Shown here in pieces: positions 1 to 12,082 of a DNA stretch of 64,000 bases. Location of the stretch: the NCBI GenBank assembly GCA_004335835.1, contig RWJK01001247.1, positions 3,027 through 67,026 on the forward strand, read 5' to 3'. Made by a program: the position numbers and the translations under genes. This stretch comes from Scenedesmus sp. ARA3. Its lineage: Eukaryota > Chlorophyta > Chlorophyceae > Sphaeropleales > Scenedesmaceae. The notes under the pieces were generated by a model. That model searched no databases and was not told the DNA's origin. It saw only the letters and a program-made list of their open reading frames with translations. Each line of letters starts with the position of its first letter. The stretch's first letter is position 1.

Positions 1-792
1 TCCACCGTTTACCCCTCCGCTACAAGGGGTGTGACAGGAGTTAAGGGGAGTCAACAGGACCTTTTATACACATGTGATGTAGGTGCTTGCTGCTAGCAGC
101 AACACGGGCCAGACCCTGCGCACCGAGCTTTGAGCTACAGCAAGATAGCAGGTCAATTATGTAGGTTTCGTCATAATCATGCTCGCACTCCCGCATCGCT
201 GCCGTAGGGCGATCTCAGTGCCGTAGCTGACTGGCTTGGCCGGTGGTTGCAGAAGGCGGACGCGTTGGTCACAAGCGCGTGTGGAACATGTCTAAACCGA
301 GAGGCTGACAACATGGCGATAGTTGCGTATCATAGACCATCACCATGGGCAGCCAGACCACGACCAAAAGTAACACGTACGATTGGGCTCAGCCGATTTG
401 GGCTGTCGTGTTGATGTTGTTTGGACAGCTGCCACGGAGAACAAACCCAAAGAGAAGATTGTTTTGGACAGCTTGCTGAGCCCGAACGTACACGGACTTT
501 TGGTCCTGCCTCTGAAGATGGGCAGTCACAAAGTTGGTGTGGTCAGCACCTGAGCTGCGCGCGCACAGGAAACAGGCAATCTGTAGCAAGCTACATACTA
601 CAGAATGATCACCGACAGCAGCCCGCATCAATCAAGCCAGACAGACAGTAACACCTTTTTATGGACACCGTCCGCCGACGGCCGCGCTGCGGCGCACACT
701 GTGCAGTGCATTGCTGCTTTGACTGCCAATGGCCAGCCACCCATGCCATGATAAAATTGGAAATACCGAACATAAAGAACAATCCTAAACAG
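1..792. other. Left-edge region without a recognised gene
   Basis: No open frame here shows a recognisable domain or splice pattern. It lies immediately downstream of the MSH5 stop codon on the minus strand, so part of it is probably MSH5 3' UTR. I found no minus-strand TGTAA poly(A) signal (TTACA on the plus strand) in it, so the transcript end cannot be placed. Confidence 0.5.
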
Positions 793-3700
793 CTAGCTAG
801 CCGCCGCCTCCACAGCCATCATTGCAGCTAGCAGCCGCACCACTGCCCCCTCATCACTCAGCTCCACAGCAGCCAGCTGCTGCATCAGCTGCCAGTACTG
901 CTCGTCACGCTGCTGCAGCTGCGGCAGCGCCAGCCTGCTGACTGGCTGGCCAGCCTGCTGCAGCGACAGCACATCTGATGCGCGCACCAGCACTGCCCTG
1001 TCCACGCCACACATGCGTGCGCAGTTGAGCTGCGGGAGCAACAGCAGCAAGGCAACAGGGACAGTCAATGGCGTAAATCAGTGGCATCTGTGCGTCTGCA
1101 GTCGTGGAGCGCTAGGTACTGTGGCGAGCAGCCCCTGTGCTCGCCAGCAGCAAAACAATAGGATCCAAGGCAGACATCACCGGCCTCGCAAGCAATGCGA
1201 ACACCGGCCAGCAACAAGCAAGACGTGTGTCATGCTCGCAGCACGCGCAGGCTGAAAAGAGGGCTTGCAGGCACACACATAATCTGCCCTGTAAGCCCTA
1301 AAACCTACAGGTAGCCCAACAATCTGCACTCACCCCATAGCTGGCAGCCACCTTCCCTTGCACCAGCTTGTACAGAAACACGTGCTCCTCATCAATACCA
1401 GCAGCAGCAGCAGCGTCCTTCTGCTCCTCCTTTTCCACACCCCTTGCTGCTGCTGCTGCCTCATCATCCCCGCTGCTGCGCCCAGCCACCAGCACCTGCA
1501 TCGTGCAGAGCTGCAGCTGCGGGTGTGGTGGCAGCACCTCAGGCCCCAGAAGCTCCACAAAATGTGTGCAGGCCAGCAGCATCGGCGGCACCGGCTGCGC
1601 TGTGTAGTGCTGCAGGATGGATGCCAGCAGGCCCACCCCGTCTGAGGTGAGGGTGCCTTTGCCAAACTCGTCTAGCAGCACCAGGGAACGGCTGGTGGCC
1701 CTGTGCAGGATGGTGGAGACCTGCAGCAGTGTCCAAAGCAGGCAGCAGAGCACTGTGATGGGGTGCTGCACGCTACCCAGACATCTCACGGTTGACCAGC
1801 GGACGGCCCATGCAGTCGTGACAACAAACATGTGGGGCAGCTGGGGTGGAATCGTTGGCAGCGACACAGCAGCGGCGCGGCAGCTTGCACTAATTGATCC
1901 TGCACTGCCCCGCCACGACAACACATACAGAGCAACTGTGCAAATGTGTATTGCAAACAGGAGCAGTCTGTCGAAACAGCCTGCACTCATACACACGTGG
2001 CCCAGGCCTGCCATGAATATGCTGGCATCCTGCTGCACGTCCCCTGCACTGTCCTGCTGGATTTAGTAACACGATTTGCAGCAGCCTGTTGCTAGCTTGT
2101 CTGTTATATGTATGATTATGACGCGCCTGGCCCAGGTCTGCCATGAAGCTGTTGACATGCTGTGCTATCACTCGCTACGCTGCTGGATTACATGACAACA
2201 TTGCCTTTGCACTGCTGGCGGCAGCCTGTTGCTGGCCTGTCATCTCATCTGCGTCCGGTCTGCCATGAAGCTGCTGGCGTGCTGCGCCGCTGCCCGCCAT
2301 GCTGCTGGATACCACAGCCAACAAAGCCATTGCACTGCTGGCGGTAGACTGTTGCTGGCCAGTCCTCTCACCTGGCCCAGGTCTGCCATGAAGCTGCTGG
2401 CTGACTTACAAACATCAGTACTTGCTTTCTTTAGAGGCGTGTTACGCATATCAGCCGGCACATGCTCTTACCTGGCCCAGGTCTGCCATGAAGCTGCTGG
2501 CATGCTGTGCCACCGCCTCCATGCTGCAGCAGGGCAGCCGTGTGAGGATGCGGTCGCGCAGCCCGACTATGGCGCGCTGCGCTGGCACGAAGCTGCCCAC
2601 ATGCGCCAGGTACACCAGCAGCGCCACCTGCATAGTGCAACACAATTTGAACAAAGCAGTGTGAGGATGCGGTCGCGCAGCCCCACTATGGCGCACTGCG
2701 GTGGCACAAAGCTGCCCACATGCGCCAGGTACACCATCAGGGCGACCTGCAGTTGCATAATGACACCAGCATGCCAACAAACCATCGTGTCAAACCAGCA
2801 TGTCAGCTGTGGTCAAGTGTCACAAGGCGCTCTGCTTTCATACCTGCAAAGCGCGCGTGCACGGATGCAAAGCAGCCGAAGGGCAGAAGTTTGAACAGGA
2901 AGGCAGAATTTAGCAGAGGCCCTTTGCCAGTGATGCATTGACATGCAGCTGTGCTGGTTGCGGTTCCCGTTCAAAGTGGAAAGGTTGCAGTATAGCAGTA
3001 CCGAGGCTCCCAAACAACCCACCTGCTTCATGTACACAGACTTGCCAGATGCATTAGGCCCTGTGATGAGTATCATGCGGGGCCCTGCTGCCTCACTGCC
3101 TTGCTGCTGCTGCTGCTCTGCTGCTGTTGTTTCTGCTGCCGGCATGCCTAAGCAAGTATCGTTTGGGATGAAGCGCCCGTCTGTCAGCAGCTCAGTCAGA
3201 GGGTGGCGCCCTGTTTGGTGGCAGCAGCAGCAGCAAGCATAGCAGGCGGCAGGCTTCAGCTGCTGCATCAAGCCGCTGACACCAGTACTACCTGGCTGCT
3301 GGCGCTACTAGCATACATGCAGCACTGCACAACTGTTGACAGCACTGAGCAGACCGTCCACTTTCCGCACAGGACTTCAGCACACGCTTCTGTTTGCTGA
3401 TGCCCCACCTCCTTTGATCAGCAGTACATCGTCAGTCGTCAGCGTGGGCCGCACGTATCCCAGTTCCCTCGCTGCTGCAGCGAAGCTGGCCAGGCAGTCC
3501 AGCTCAGCCACTGCTGCCGCTGCTGCTGCCAGGCGGGGGCCAAACTCCAGCAGGCGCTTGATGAGCTCCGTGCAGATGCTGGTCTGCAAGCGTGCAGCAA
3601 CGCAAAGAACCAATGCATCACGCTGAATGATATGCACAACAGGGTAGTGAGTGAGATTCACAGCAGTCCACCATCCTTGAACACTTGACAGTGCTGAGCT

Positions 3701-6700
3701 CAGAGAGATCTGCATGTCAGGTGTATCTAAAGGCGGCGTGTATTGATGTGTCTGCCTGAGCGCAAGACTTCAACATCGGACTCATCGGCCTCATCTGTCA
3801 TGAACGTGGGGGCGCATAAACTCTCTGGTCAAGCGGCGAGGCAACTTGCACAGCAGGCAACCCACCTCCAGGTCCTGTATCTTCTGCTGCAGGTCCCCGT
3901 ATTGGCTATTGAGCTGCTGCGTGCACTCGCAGTAGTAGTAGGCGCAGCTGCCATCGCCTGCCTGCCCTCCCATGTCAGCACCTGCAGCAGCACAGCAGCA
4001 GCAGCAGCTATGTGGTCAATCCACAGGTGCCTCGGTGCTGCTTAGCGCGTCTCCACCAGATACAGCCAGTTGCTGGCTATGCTGCGTTTTTGTCAAACAC
4101 CATGATCCAGCTTGTCAGCTAGCTGCAGACCCTGATGCACAGCAACAGGCGAGTGCTACACAGCAGATGCCTAGCGCGCATGGCAACAGCAAGCGCGCCT
4201 GCCGCTGCTGCTGCTGCCGCCGGCCCCTCATCCCTCATGCATGCCAATCCGAACAGCCAGAACTGCGCGAGCAACCCTAGTAAACGCCCACCTGCCGCCG
4301 CTGCTGCTGCCGCCGGCCCCTCATCCCCCATGAAGGCTAGGTCATAGTCAGGCAGCAGCTCCAGCAGCTCCTCAGCCAGCCGGCCCCCAGTCACACACAT
4401 GGTGAAGCCCACCTGCACGGCACAGGGCGTACAGCTGTACAGCTGAATGCGTGAACACCCACCTACAAGTTGCACACTCATATGAGCAGCTCCAAAACCT
4501 CCTCAGCCAGCCGCCTGCCAGTCACACATGGGTGCTTTGTTATATGCTTTGATTCCATCGGGACACACAGAATGCAGAGTTGCAGCTTTTGATGCTCGGC
4601 GGTGATTGTCTTGGTGTGCACAGAGTTGAAGGGTAGCAAACCCTTGGCGTTGAACAGGCGAATAAGTACGCAACACAGCAAAAGCTGCATGGCATGCAGC
4701 GCCCACCTGAGATGTACACGATTGAGCACAGCTGACTGCAGATGCTGTACAGCACTGTGAGGCCACACACGTCTCAGCCACCGCTAACGTGCCAGTAAAT
4801 ACAGCGCAAGGGTTCGCACCTGAGGAATGTACACCATTGACCACAGCTGGCTGCTGTAGCGGCGCGCAACCTGCGCTGGCACGCGCTGCAGCTCAGACTC
4901 CACCACCTGCAGCAGCACAAGAGTAGCACTGTCCCGCGGCATTAACATGGACCCCCATGTAGCCATGCTGGCACAGCTGATGCACACATTGCGCACACAT
5001 GAATTGCAGTGCAACGCACTGCCTACAGCGCCGAGTCAGCCATGTACAAGCGTGGCCGGCCCAGTCTAGATGCTGCGCTATGCAAATGCAGCATGCCACG
5101 GCAACCCTCGCACCTGTGTCAGCAGCTCCGGCAGTGCTGCATGTGTGGCCTTCAGCTGGTCCAGTGCGTCACACACACCAGGCTGCACCAGGCAGCCATC
5201 AGCAGGCGGGCTGCTGAGGTCCAGCACATCACCTATAAGTGTGCCACCTGTATGCAGCATAAAGCAAAGGTTTGCCAGTCAGCAATCATTAGGCAAAGCG
5301 AGCAGACAGTGTGGTGGACAGCCAACGGCAGGCCGGCTGCTGAGGTCCAGCACGTCACCGATCAGCGTGCCACCTGTGCAGCATATAGAAGAAGCCCGCC
5401 AGTCGGCCCACCAGCCAGCAGGGTTACACATATATGCAAACAGGCAAGGGAATGCATCACATGAACACCGCTAAGCAGCGTGACTTCTAGTTTTGGTATG
5501 CGCACGTCTTGTCGGCCACAAAGCGAGGACTGGGGCATTCTCACACCCACACTCACATGCGGTGAGCTGGGGGCCAATTGCAGCCAGCAGCTTGAGGATG
5601 ATGGCCAGCTTGTCCCAGGGGCTGGCTGCAGGCTGGTGGCGTGCCTGGAAGCTCGCGCCGCCACCAAACCCTGCAGCAGCGGCATCATCATCTTCTGGAT
5701 CCAGCTGCAACCAAGGCTCCAGCCCATCCTGCAGCCACGAGGGGCAGGACGTGCACACAGTGTGCACGTTCAGTCTGGCAGGTGCAGGCAGCGGCTGCTG
5801 CTATGCTGATAGGCTGGGTGGCTGCTGCTGGCAACAGCTTTGGGTCTCTATTACCCATCATTAAGCACACACGCTAGCAGCTGCTAGCACAGGGCAAGTT
5901 GTACATCGTACATCCAGCTATGGCAGAGCTGACGGGGTATGTACCACAACTCACCGCTGAGGCCCTGCCATTGCCTGCGCCACGTGGCCGCTGCGGCATG
6001 TAGCCGCCAGCTGCTGCCGTGCCCTCAGCGTCTCCTATCGCTGCTGCTTGTGCTGCAGCTGCGGGCGCCAGCGCTGCCACCATCTGCTGCAGCTGCATCA
6101 GCTGGTTGATGCTGTTCGCAAGCTGCTTGAAAGCTGTCAGCCTGGGCCGTGACTGGCTGAGGCGCAGCTGGGCCAGTAGGCGGGGCACATCCAGCACCTG
6201 TGACATGCACATGACAGTGTAACAGGAAAGCACGGGATGAGAAGTTTGGATGCTCCGAAAGTATTTACTAGCCCTGCAGTCCTAGGGAACTACTGCTTGA
6301 AACAACAGAGAACGAGGGGCTGCTTCTGCACGATACACGCGCAGCACCGTTTTGCTGCAGTTGATGAAGAAAAAAAAATGTATGTGCTATTGCAGCAACC
6401 GTGTTGTGGCATGCTTGCCAGCCCACCTGCTTCATCACTGCCCGCAGCGCATCGTTGGTGCTGGGGGCCTCCAGCAGCAGCTCAATCGTGTCGTGCCTGT
6501 CTGCCAGCACCTCCAGCTGCACCACCGGCCGCAGGAACCACTGCCGCAGCAGCCGCTTGCCCTGAAGGCAGGCAGCATCGGAACACGGCAGTCACACACA
6601 GCAGCAGTATGCACGACAATATGAACAACCACTGTCGCAGCAGCCGTTCGCCCTGCAGGGTGGCGCACGTGCAAAAACAGCTGACAAGACATCAGGGAGA

Positions 6701-8873
6701 AGGGCTTCAACTCTGCGGCAGCTGGTGAGATGAGTGCGGCTTGCAGGACGCTGGCTGTAATGCTGGAGGCCGCCAGTGTGCATGCACAGAAGTTGAAGGA
6801 TGCGCCGTACCGCATGGCTGCCACAAGCTGAACTTGCTGAGCCACGGCTGCAAATATCTACAACCGTATAGTGCTGTCATTCGAGGCCATGCATAGCAAA
6901 CCAAACTACAGCGCACCATGCCAGTCACGCAGCGCTGCAGCAGGCCGTACACGCTTGCTCCCTCTTTGCTGCTGCCTATGCCCATGGCGCTGGGATGCTC
7001 CTCTTCCTTGAACACGTCCAGCGCTGACAAGCTGGGGCCGTCTATGAGCAAATGCCTGCAAGCACAACCCACACAAGACAACGTGACTGGTGGCCTGCTG
7101 CAACTATGCATATGATCTAGGCCCAAGTACAGCGTGCACAAGTGCTGCATTGTCAGGATATGCTGCCCACATGCACAGCAGAACGCAGGCAGCTGAAGCA
7201 GTATTGGCAAAAAGCGAATCCGATTGCGCCATCCCAGACACTTGACGCACAAACACAGCAGAGTCGTGCAGCAACTGGACGATAAGATATCATTCTTGTG
7301 CAGCAGCAGCATCAAGCTCACCCCTCCAGCTTCATCTCTGTCAGCTTGTCCACCAGCAGCATGCCTTCCCCGCCACCCGCATCTTCTTGCTGCATGCACA
7401 CAGGCAGCAAGGTACATTACCATGCCAACGGCGGTGACTTGGCAAGCCGGCGATGCAGCATTTGCACATTCAGTTGGTTTGAAGACGCTTGATGCACAAT
7501 TCCCGTGCACGTGCTTGCAGGACCGACACAGGCGAGTGGTGTCATTCACAATACAAGTATGCTTCAAGCCAACAACAGCAGCTTTTGCAGCGCAAAGTTG
7601 CTCTGTTGCCGCTTGCACAAACCACTGGCTTGCAGTAGGGTGCATGCCCGCACCTGCACTTGCAGCAGCACTGCCACTAGTGCTCCCAGAGCTGCAACCT
7701 GCTGCTGAGCTGCCAGGTCAATCAGGTCAGCTGTTGATGCCATGGTGCTGCTGCCTTGATGCCCTGCCCTGCCTGCAGCGCCTGCTGCATGCAATTGGAG
7801 CTGCTGCTGGTTGTATTGGTTGCCGCTGTGCTCTCTCACGGCCACGGCTGCAAGCATTTTCAGCGCCTGGGTTGCATACATAGCAGCAGAGGTAGCAGAA
7901 GCAATACATGAGGGCGAACTGTGCTTGAAAGACAATAGCATCGTACGGATGCGTCATCATGCAATGCAATCACGAACGGGTGTTTGTATCTTGTATCTGG
8001 TAGCCGTGCTGCAAAGCAAGGTGTACAAATGTCACCAACATGCCAGCTACGCTCCATGCACATGCTTAGCTGCAGCGACTTGCAGGAAACCGTCCTGCAA
8101 CCACATGTTCATGGCAGCCCAGAGGCTATACACACCCCTCACCCTGTCATATGTGAACATGCTGGGCCGCTGCAGCTGCACGACCACCTCTGCATCTCCC
8201 TCAATGCCATCACCGGCAAGTGCTGCTGCTCCTGCAGCTGCAGCAGCTGGCGCCTTGGCTGCCGCAAGCAGGTCTGCCTCTGCTGTTGCTGGCAGCACGA
8301 TGACCTGTGGGTTGACTTGCAGCTTGACGTACTGCAGCATCTGATAGGCGCAGGCGCCTTTGCTGTCATCTGGCACTTGCATGACAGACAGCTGCGAAGC
8401 GGCAGTTGCAGCAGCAGGCAGCAGCAGCGAAGTCAGCACAGCAGAGCAATGCAATATCGATTGCATCTACGGCAGCTGTGTTGATCTGTGCAACTCCTGA
8501 GCTTTGTCTTATGGCGGTGGTGTGCTGTCTGTCAGGTCATCATCCATCCTGCAAGTGCTGCGCATGCCAGCCAGATGTTACGCACCTCATTGCTCAGCCT
8601 GTCATACGCTGCCAGCCCAAGTTGGCCTGCCTTGTAGCAGCACGCTAGCCAGCGGCATCCTGGCAGCGGCTCAGCACTTTCTTCTGCCTCCTGCTCGTCT
8701 TCCTGCAGCTGATCAACGCTCGCTGCTGGTCCTGCTGCTGGTGGCAGGGCAGGACCAGCCAGCCAGCCATTCTGCTGTTTGTGCCGCTGCTGCTGCGCTA
8801 ACGGTGTCACACAGCCAGTAGTGGTGAGTGGTCTTGCAGGTGCTGCCCTGATTGGGTTTGTTGAAGCATCCAA
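793..8873 (-). CDS. MSH5: MutS homolog 5 (meiotic MSH5), 17 exons
   Basis: MSH5 pairs with MSH4 as a clamp that stabilises meiotic crossover intermediates. Joining 17 exons keeps one frame and gives 1035 aa (human about 834): 8873-8586, 8391-8143, 7866-7654, 7389-7322, 7055-6917, 6561-6427, 6197-5955, 5728-5557, 5247-5114, 4906-4820, 4412-4292, 3981-3866, 3583-3409, 3210-3023, 2627-2472, 1720-1334, 1029-793. The ATPase core is intact: Walker A TGPNASGKS (exon 14), the LAHVGSFVPA and SFMADLGQ segments (exon 15), Walker B LVLLDEFGKGT and a THF switch motif (exon 16). The N-terminus (QLGLAAYD), the lever segment GKRLLRQWFLRP and the GRLAEELLELL region follow the MSH5 order and not that of MSH2/3/6. 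Extra length comes from Ala/Gln-rich insertions. The start is the first ATG before the conserved N-terminal segment. The introns hold at least ten partial exon copies, annotated separately. Confidence 0.93.
1990..2405 (-). repeat. Four tandem 3' fragments of MSH5 exon 15 with donor-like ends
   Basis: Downstream of the intact exon-15 donor at 2472/2471, the segment encoding roughly SSFMADLGQ plus its donor recurs near 2371-2400, 2251-2280, 2121-2155 and 1991-2030. Spacing is about 100-130 bp. The intervening spacer (GCCTGTTGCTGGCC-like) is shared, so these are true tandem repeats. Copies decay with distance: ASSFMADLGQ, then ASSFMADRTQ, VNSFMADLGQ and ASIFMAGLGH. Confidence 0.9.
2664..2746 (-). 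repeat. 5' fragment of MSH5 exon 15 with its own acceptor
   Basis: A CTGCAG acceptor followed by a near copy of the first 83 bases of exon 15 (encoding LAHVGSFVPP and GLRDRILT) lies about 120 bp upstream of the intact exon at 2627. The copy stops matching after the RILT codons and would not encode the rest of the exon. Confidence 0.9.
4185..4255 (-). repeat. 3' fragment of MSH5 exon 11
   Basis: Downstream of exon 11 (4412-4292), a partial copy encodes MRDEGPAAAAAAAG and resembles the exon's end MGDEGPAAAAAAAG. Confidence 0.8.
4484..4532 (-). repeat. Fragment of MSH5 exon 11 upstream of the intact exon
   Basis: This copy encodes CVTGRRLAEEVLELLI and matches CVTGGRLAEELLELLP of the intact exon. 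It breaks off before the rest of the exon. Confidence 0.8.
4660..4775 (-). repeat. 3' fragment of MSH5 exon 10 with donor
   Basis: Downstream of exon 10 (ends 4820), a copy encodes SQLCSIVYIS followed by GTGGGC. It matches SQLWSMVYIPQ followed by GTGCGA at the intact donor. Confidence 0.8.
5320..5386 (-). repeat. 5' fragment of MSH5 exon 9 with acceptor
   Basis: Upstream of exon 9 (5247-5114), a copy of the acceptor and the GGTLIGDVLDLSSRPA segment is present (intact exon: GTLIGDVLDLSSPPADG). It diverges afterwards. Confidence 0.85.
6625..6665 (-). repeat. 5' fragment of MSH5 exon 6 with acceptor
   Basis: A CTGCAG acceptor followed by codons for GERLLRQW lies about 95 bp upstream of the intact exon beginning GKRLLRQW at 6561. 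Homology ends within about 25 bases of the acceptor. Confidence 0.75.
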
Positions 8874-9428
8874 ATTGTCTGTGCCTGCATCAGCAGAAAC
8901 AGATGTGCATAGGATGTGGCGGCTTGCTAGGGGGTGTAAGAGGCAGTGTCCGCATCACCGCGTTTGATAACTGTGCAGCACACCTTCAAAGAACAGCCGT
9001 TGGCGCTGTGGTAACCTGCGAGCGTAGAAATCTGCCATTTTGGGGTTTCGGCACCTACTCCATACAGCAGCAGCGTGCAGAGGAGCTCAAGAGCCGTAGT
9101 GATGGTTTTGCTCTGTGAAGCTCTGGTAGATTACGGCAGTATTTTTTGTGCATCTCCTTGTCGTACGCTGCCGGGCTGCTTTTCAAATAATGACGCAGTG
9201 ACAATCAATGTGTTTCACGGCCACGATGATCTGATGCCAAGGCAGTGGCACACGTTTTCGCGGAAGTTAAGTTGAGCTTGTTTCAGCTGTTCGCGAGCAT
9301 CCGGCTGGTTCGTATCTGGCGTGCTGATGTCCATCCTTAGACTGTCTTCATCTGTCCTTGTGGCGTCCCTGCCAGCTCGTGATTGAACCAGCACACCTGT
9401 CAGGCACAACTTCGGAGCGTAACAAATC
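8874..9428. promoter_or_regulatory. Divergent intergenic region between MSH5 and the LRR gene
   Basis: These 555 bp separate the MSH5 start codon (minus) from the proposed first ATG of the LRR gene (plus). They should hold both promoters if that start is right. I see no clear TATA box or other recognisable element. Confidence 0.4.
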
Positions 9429-11566
9429 ATGGAGCTGGGTGTTGCCGCCATGCACCTCGAGAGGCACCCCCAAGACGAGGTAAGCAGAGCATGCTACCAG
9501 TAGTAGCTGCTTGCTGCAGCAGAGGATTTGGTGGCAACGTAAGACGACCAGCAGTATTCTGCTGTCGGCACAGCTGGGATCAAACGTCTACCATGTATGT
9601 GAAGGCTTCAGCTGCTCTGGCGGGTGGGATCGTTGCTGTGTGACTTGATGTGCTTAGCAAAGTGCTGCCAGGACAGCCAGGAATGCCTTGCCAGGGTCCG
9701 TGGTGTTGCATTGATCACTTATATCACAACGGCTGGACTCAGCAGCAGCTTTGTTGAAGCACACATCGCTAGGATCCATGCTCAGGTCACAGTGTCCGCG
9801 TGTTGCCATACTGTACTGCACAATTCTGGCTGCCTATGCTCTGCGACTGCTGCATGCGTTTCAGGCACAAGAGGCAGCAGAGAGGGCTCTGCTGGCACTC
9901 TCCATTGCCATTGACCACCCAGCACTCAGCACAGACCCCTAAGTCCTGTGTGCAGCAGCGCAAGCATGCAAGGACTGGAGGGAAGCAGTGCAGCTGTGCG
10001 GCGTCTGCAACACAGCTGTAGTGCTGTGTTTGACGCCGCAGCTGGACCAGCTGCACAGCTTCAGGAGCTGGCTGCCCAGGCACGCCGCACTGATAAGGAG
10101 CTTGACAGTCAAAGGATCGCCTGCAGGCTGGTCAGATGCATGTCAAATCAAGGATGCTAAGAGACTATTGCAGCGAGCACTGCAGCAGACGACGGCCCAG
10201 CAAACAGGAGGTCCCTCCACTGCAGCAGCACCAACAGCAACAGCTGCTGCTGTCTCGGATGTCCAGCAGCAGGAACAGACACAGCTTGCTAAAGCCTGCA
10301 GCAGCAGCAGCAGCAGCCACAGCCACAGCAGCAGCAGCCACGGCAGCAGTCGCGGCAGCATGGCCTGCGCTTGGCCAGCTTCTCATCAAACATCTGCAAT
10401 GCACCTAGCCTGCTGGGTGCACTGCCAGCCCACAGCTTGCTGCAGCTGGAGCTAAGCACCTATGCCAAGAGTATTGATGGCAGTGCTCTGTCAGTAGCAC
10501 TGGCACGGCTCAGCCAGCTGCAGCAGCTGAGTCTGACTGGCGCTCATCCAAAGGACCTGACAGGCAGCTGCCTGTATGGAGTGGCACAGCTCAGGCAGCT
10601 GACATCGTTGACACTGTCAGGATACTGGGCTGACTTTGATCGGCCGCTGCAGCAGCTGCTGGCACAGCCGCTGCCGCTGCGCAGGCTGCAGCTAGACATA
10701 TTCAGCCGCTTGCCAGCGTTGAAAATGGCTGCAAATACCCAGTTGACGCACCTGGGCACTTTTTATTGCGGCGTAGATCAGCTAGGGCAGGGGTCCGGCT
10801 GCCGCCGCAGCTGCGAAGCCTTGAGCTAGGTGTATGCAGACAGGCCTATACCTTGGAGGCAGCTGCATCTCTGCAGTGCTTGCAGCGCCTCAGCTGCTCC
10901 TTATTCTACGCAGCTGGCTGCCAACTGGAGCGCCTGGCGCAGCTATCTTCGCTGCAGCACCTGGATCTTGTGTACAGGAGTCATGCTCATGAGTCAGCAC
11001 CAGTTTGGGCGAAGCTGCCGCTGCGCAGGTTGCAGCTGTGCAACCTCGATTTGCGGGACTCCCGGAGCTGGGCCGGCGAGCAAACAGCAGTGCTGTTCAG
11101 TGGTCTAGCAGCAGCAACTACGCTTACGAAATTGGAGATGGAAGGGTGGCCAGTACAGACGCAGCAAGGGGCTATGCAGGCAGGTGTTGCTGCATGCAGC
11201 AGCCTGGCGCGCCTGCAACAGCTGCAGCATTTGTGCATTCAGCATGTTTCGCTCGTGCCTGGCGATGCGCTAGCTCTCACAGCCCTCAGCAACATCACCC
11301 ACCTTGCCCTGCACAGGTGCTGTTGTGGTGTTGACGAGGGGGTAATAAAGGCGCTTGCATGCAGCTTGACAAACCTGCAGGATTTGCGGCTGCAGGCACA
11401 TGCCAACATTACTAGCGCAGCCTGTCTGGCTTCTGTGGGGCATCTGACGCAGCTCACAAACTTGTTTCTGGCGGGCTGCCGTGATGCAGGTGCTGAGGCA
11501 GTGGCGCTGCTGAAAGTGCAGCTGCATAAGCTTCAACGCTGTGATATTATCCGCATGGGGTCGTGA
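9429..11566 (+). CDS. Leucine-rich-repeat protein, possibly F-box-like, with broken frame
   Basis: An LRR protein of the large green-algal LRR family; its function is not known. A possible first exon (ATG at 9429, MELGVAAMHLERHPQDE, donor GTAAGC at 9480) lacks a clear partner. Around 9955-10200 the frame reads like a short F-box-type lead (AAQACKDWREAVQL, then SWLPRHAALIRSLTV). From about 10300 it enters LRRs (LSQLQQLSLTGAHP, LRQLTSLTLSGYW, LPLRRLQLDIF, LQHLDLVYRSH, ITHLALHRCC, LTQLTNLFLAGC). It stops with TGA at 11564-11566. Two frame changes are needed. One near 10290, in CAG repeats, may be an intron. One near 10780, between TFYCGVDQLGQG and VRLPPQLRSLELG, has no usable intron and looks like a 1-base deletion or assembly error in a G run. 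A young pseudogene is possible. Confidence 0.6.
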
Positions 11567-12082
11567 GAGTTGGCTGTCTTGCTGCTTTGGATGCCACAGC
11601 TAGTAGCTGGCTGGTGCATAACGCTTCTACAGTGGGCCGCCCAGTGGTGGCAGTACCACTTCTGGAATGTTGCTGCATGCTCATATCATGTGGTTGGGTA
11701 AGGATACTTTGCATTGGATTGCTGCCGTGCATGGGTGTGTATAGCCCACAGCCACAGTGGCTGGGCTAGCCCCGGCATGTGGCTTCACCTGCACCAGGCG
11801 TGCAACACCTCATGAAGAGTGAACAGGCCAGAAAGTATGCACACTGCAATCACGTGCCTGTATGTGTAAGGACGCAGCTGGCATTGCTGTGTCTGGCATG
11901 TGGTTTGACCTTCTGTTGGGTTCAGGTGTCTGGCAGATGACGCAACTGCTGACAGCAGCCTGCTTTGCAAGCAATGACTTTGCCTTGCTGCTGTGCTGCG
12001 CATTGTTATACTCCTGGAAGCTCTAAATGTACTTTCAATTGCTCCGGTTGTGATCTCGCTGCCCTGTACGCCACTAGCGATC
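11567..12082. other. Intergenic region between the LRR gene and CGI121
   Basis: No gene seen. A plus-strand TGTAA at 11865-11869, about 300 bases after the LRR stop, is a plausible poly(A) signal for that gene. The remainder should hold the CGI121 promoter; no distinct element is recognised. Confidence 0.4.

Noticed and set aside
1990..2405. Regularly spaced 100-130 bp repeats that superficially resemble a CRISPR array
   Set aside because: The units are decayed MSH5 exon ends, spacers are themselves repeated, and the locus is a eukaryotic intron.
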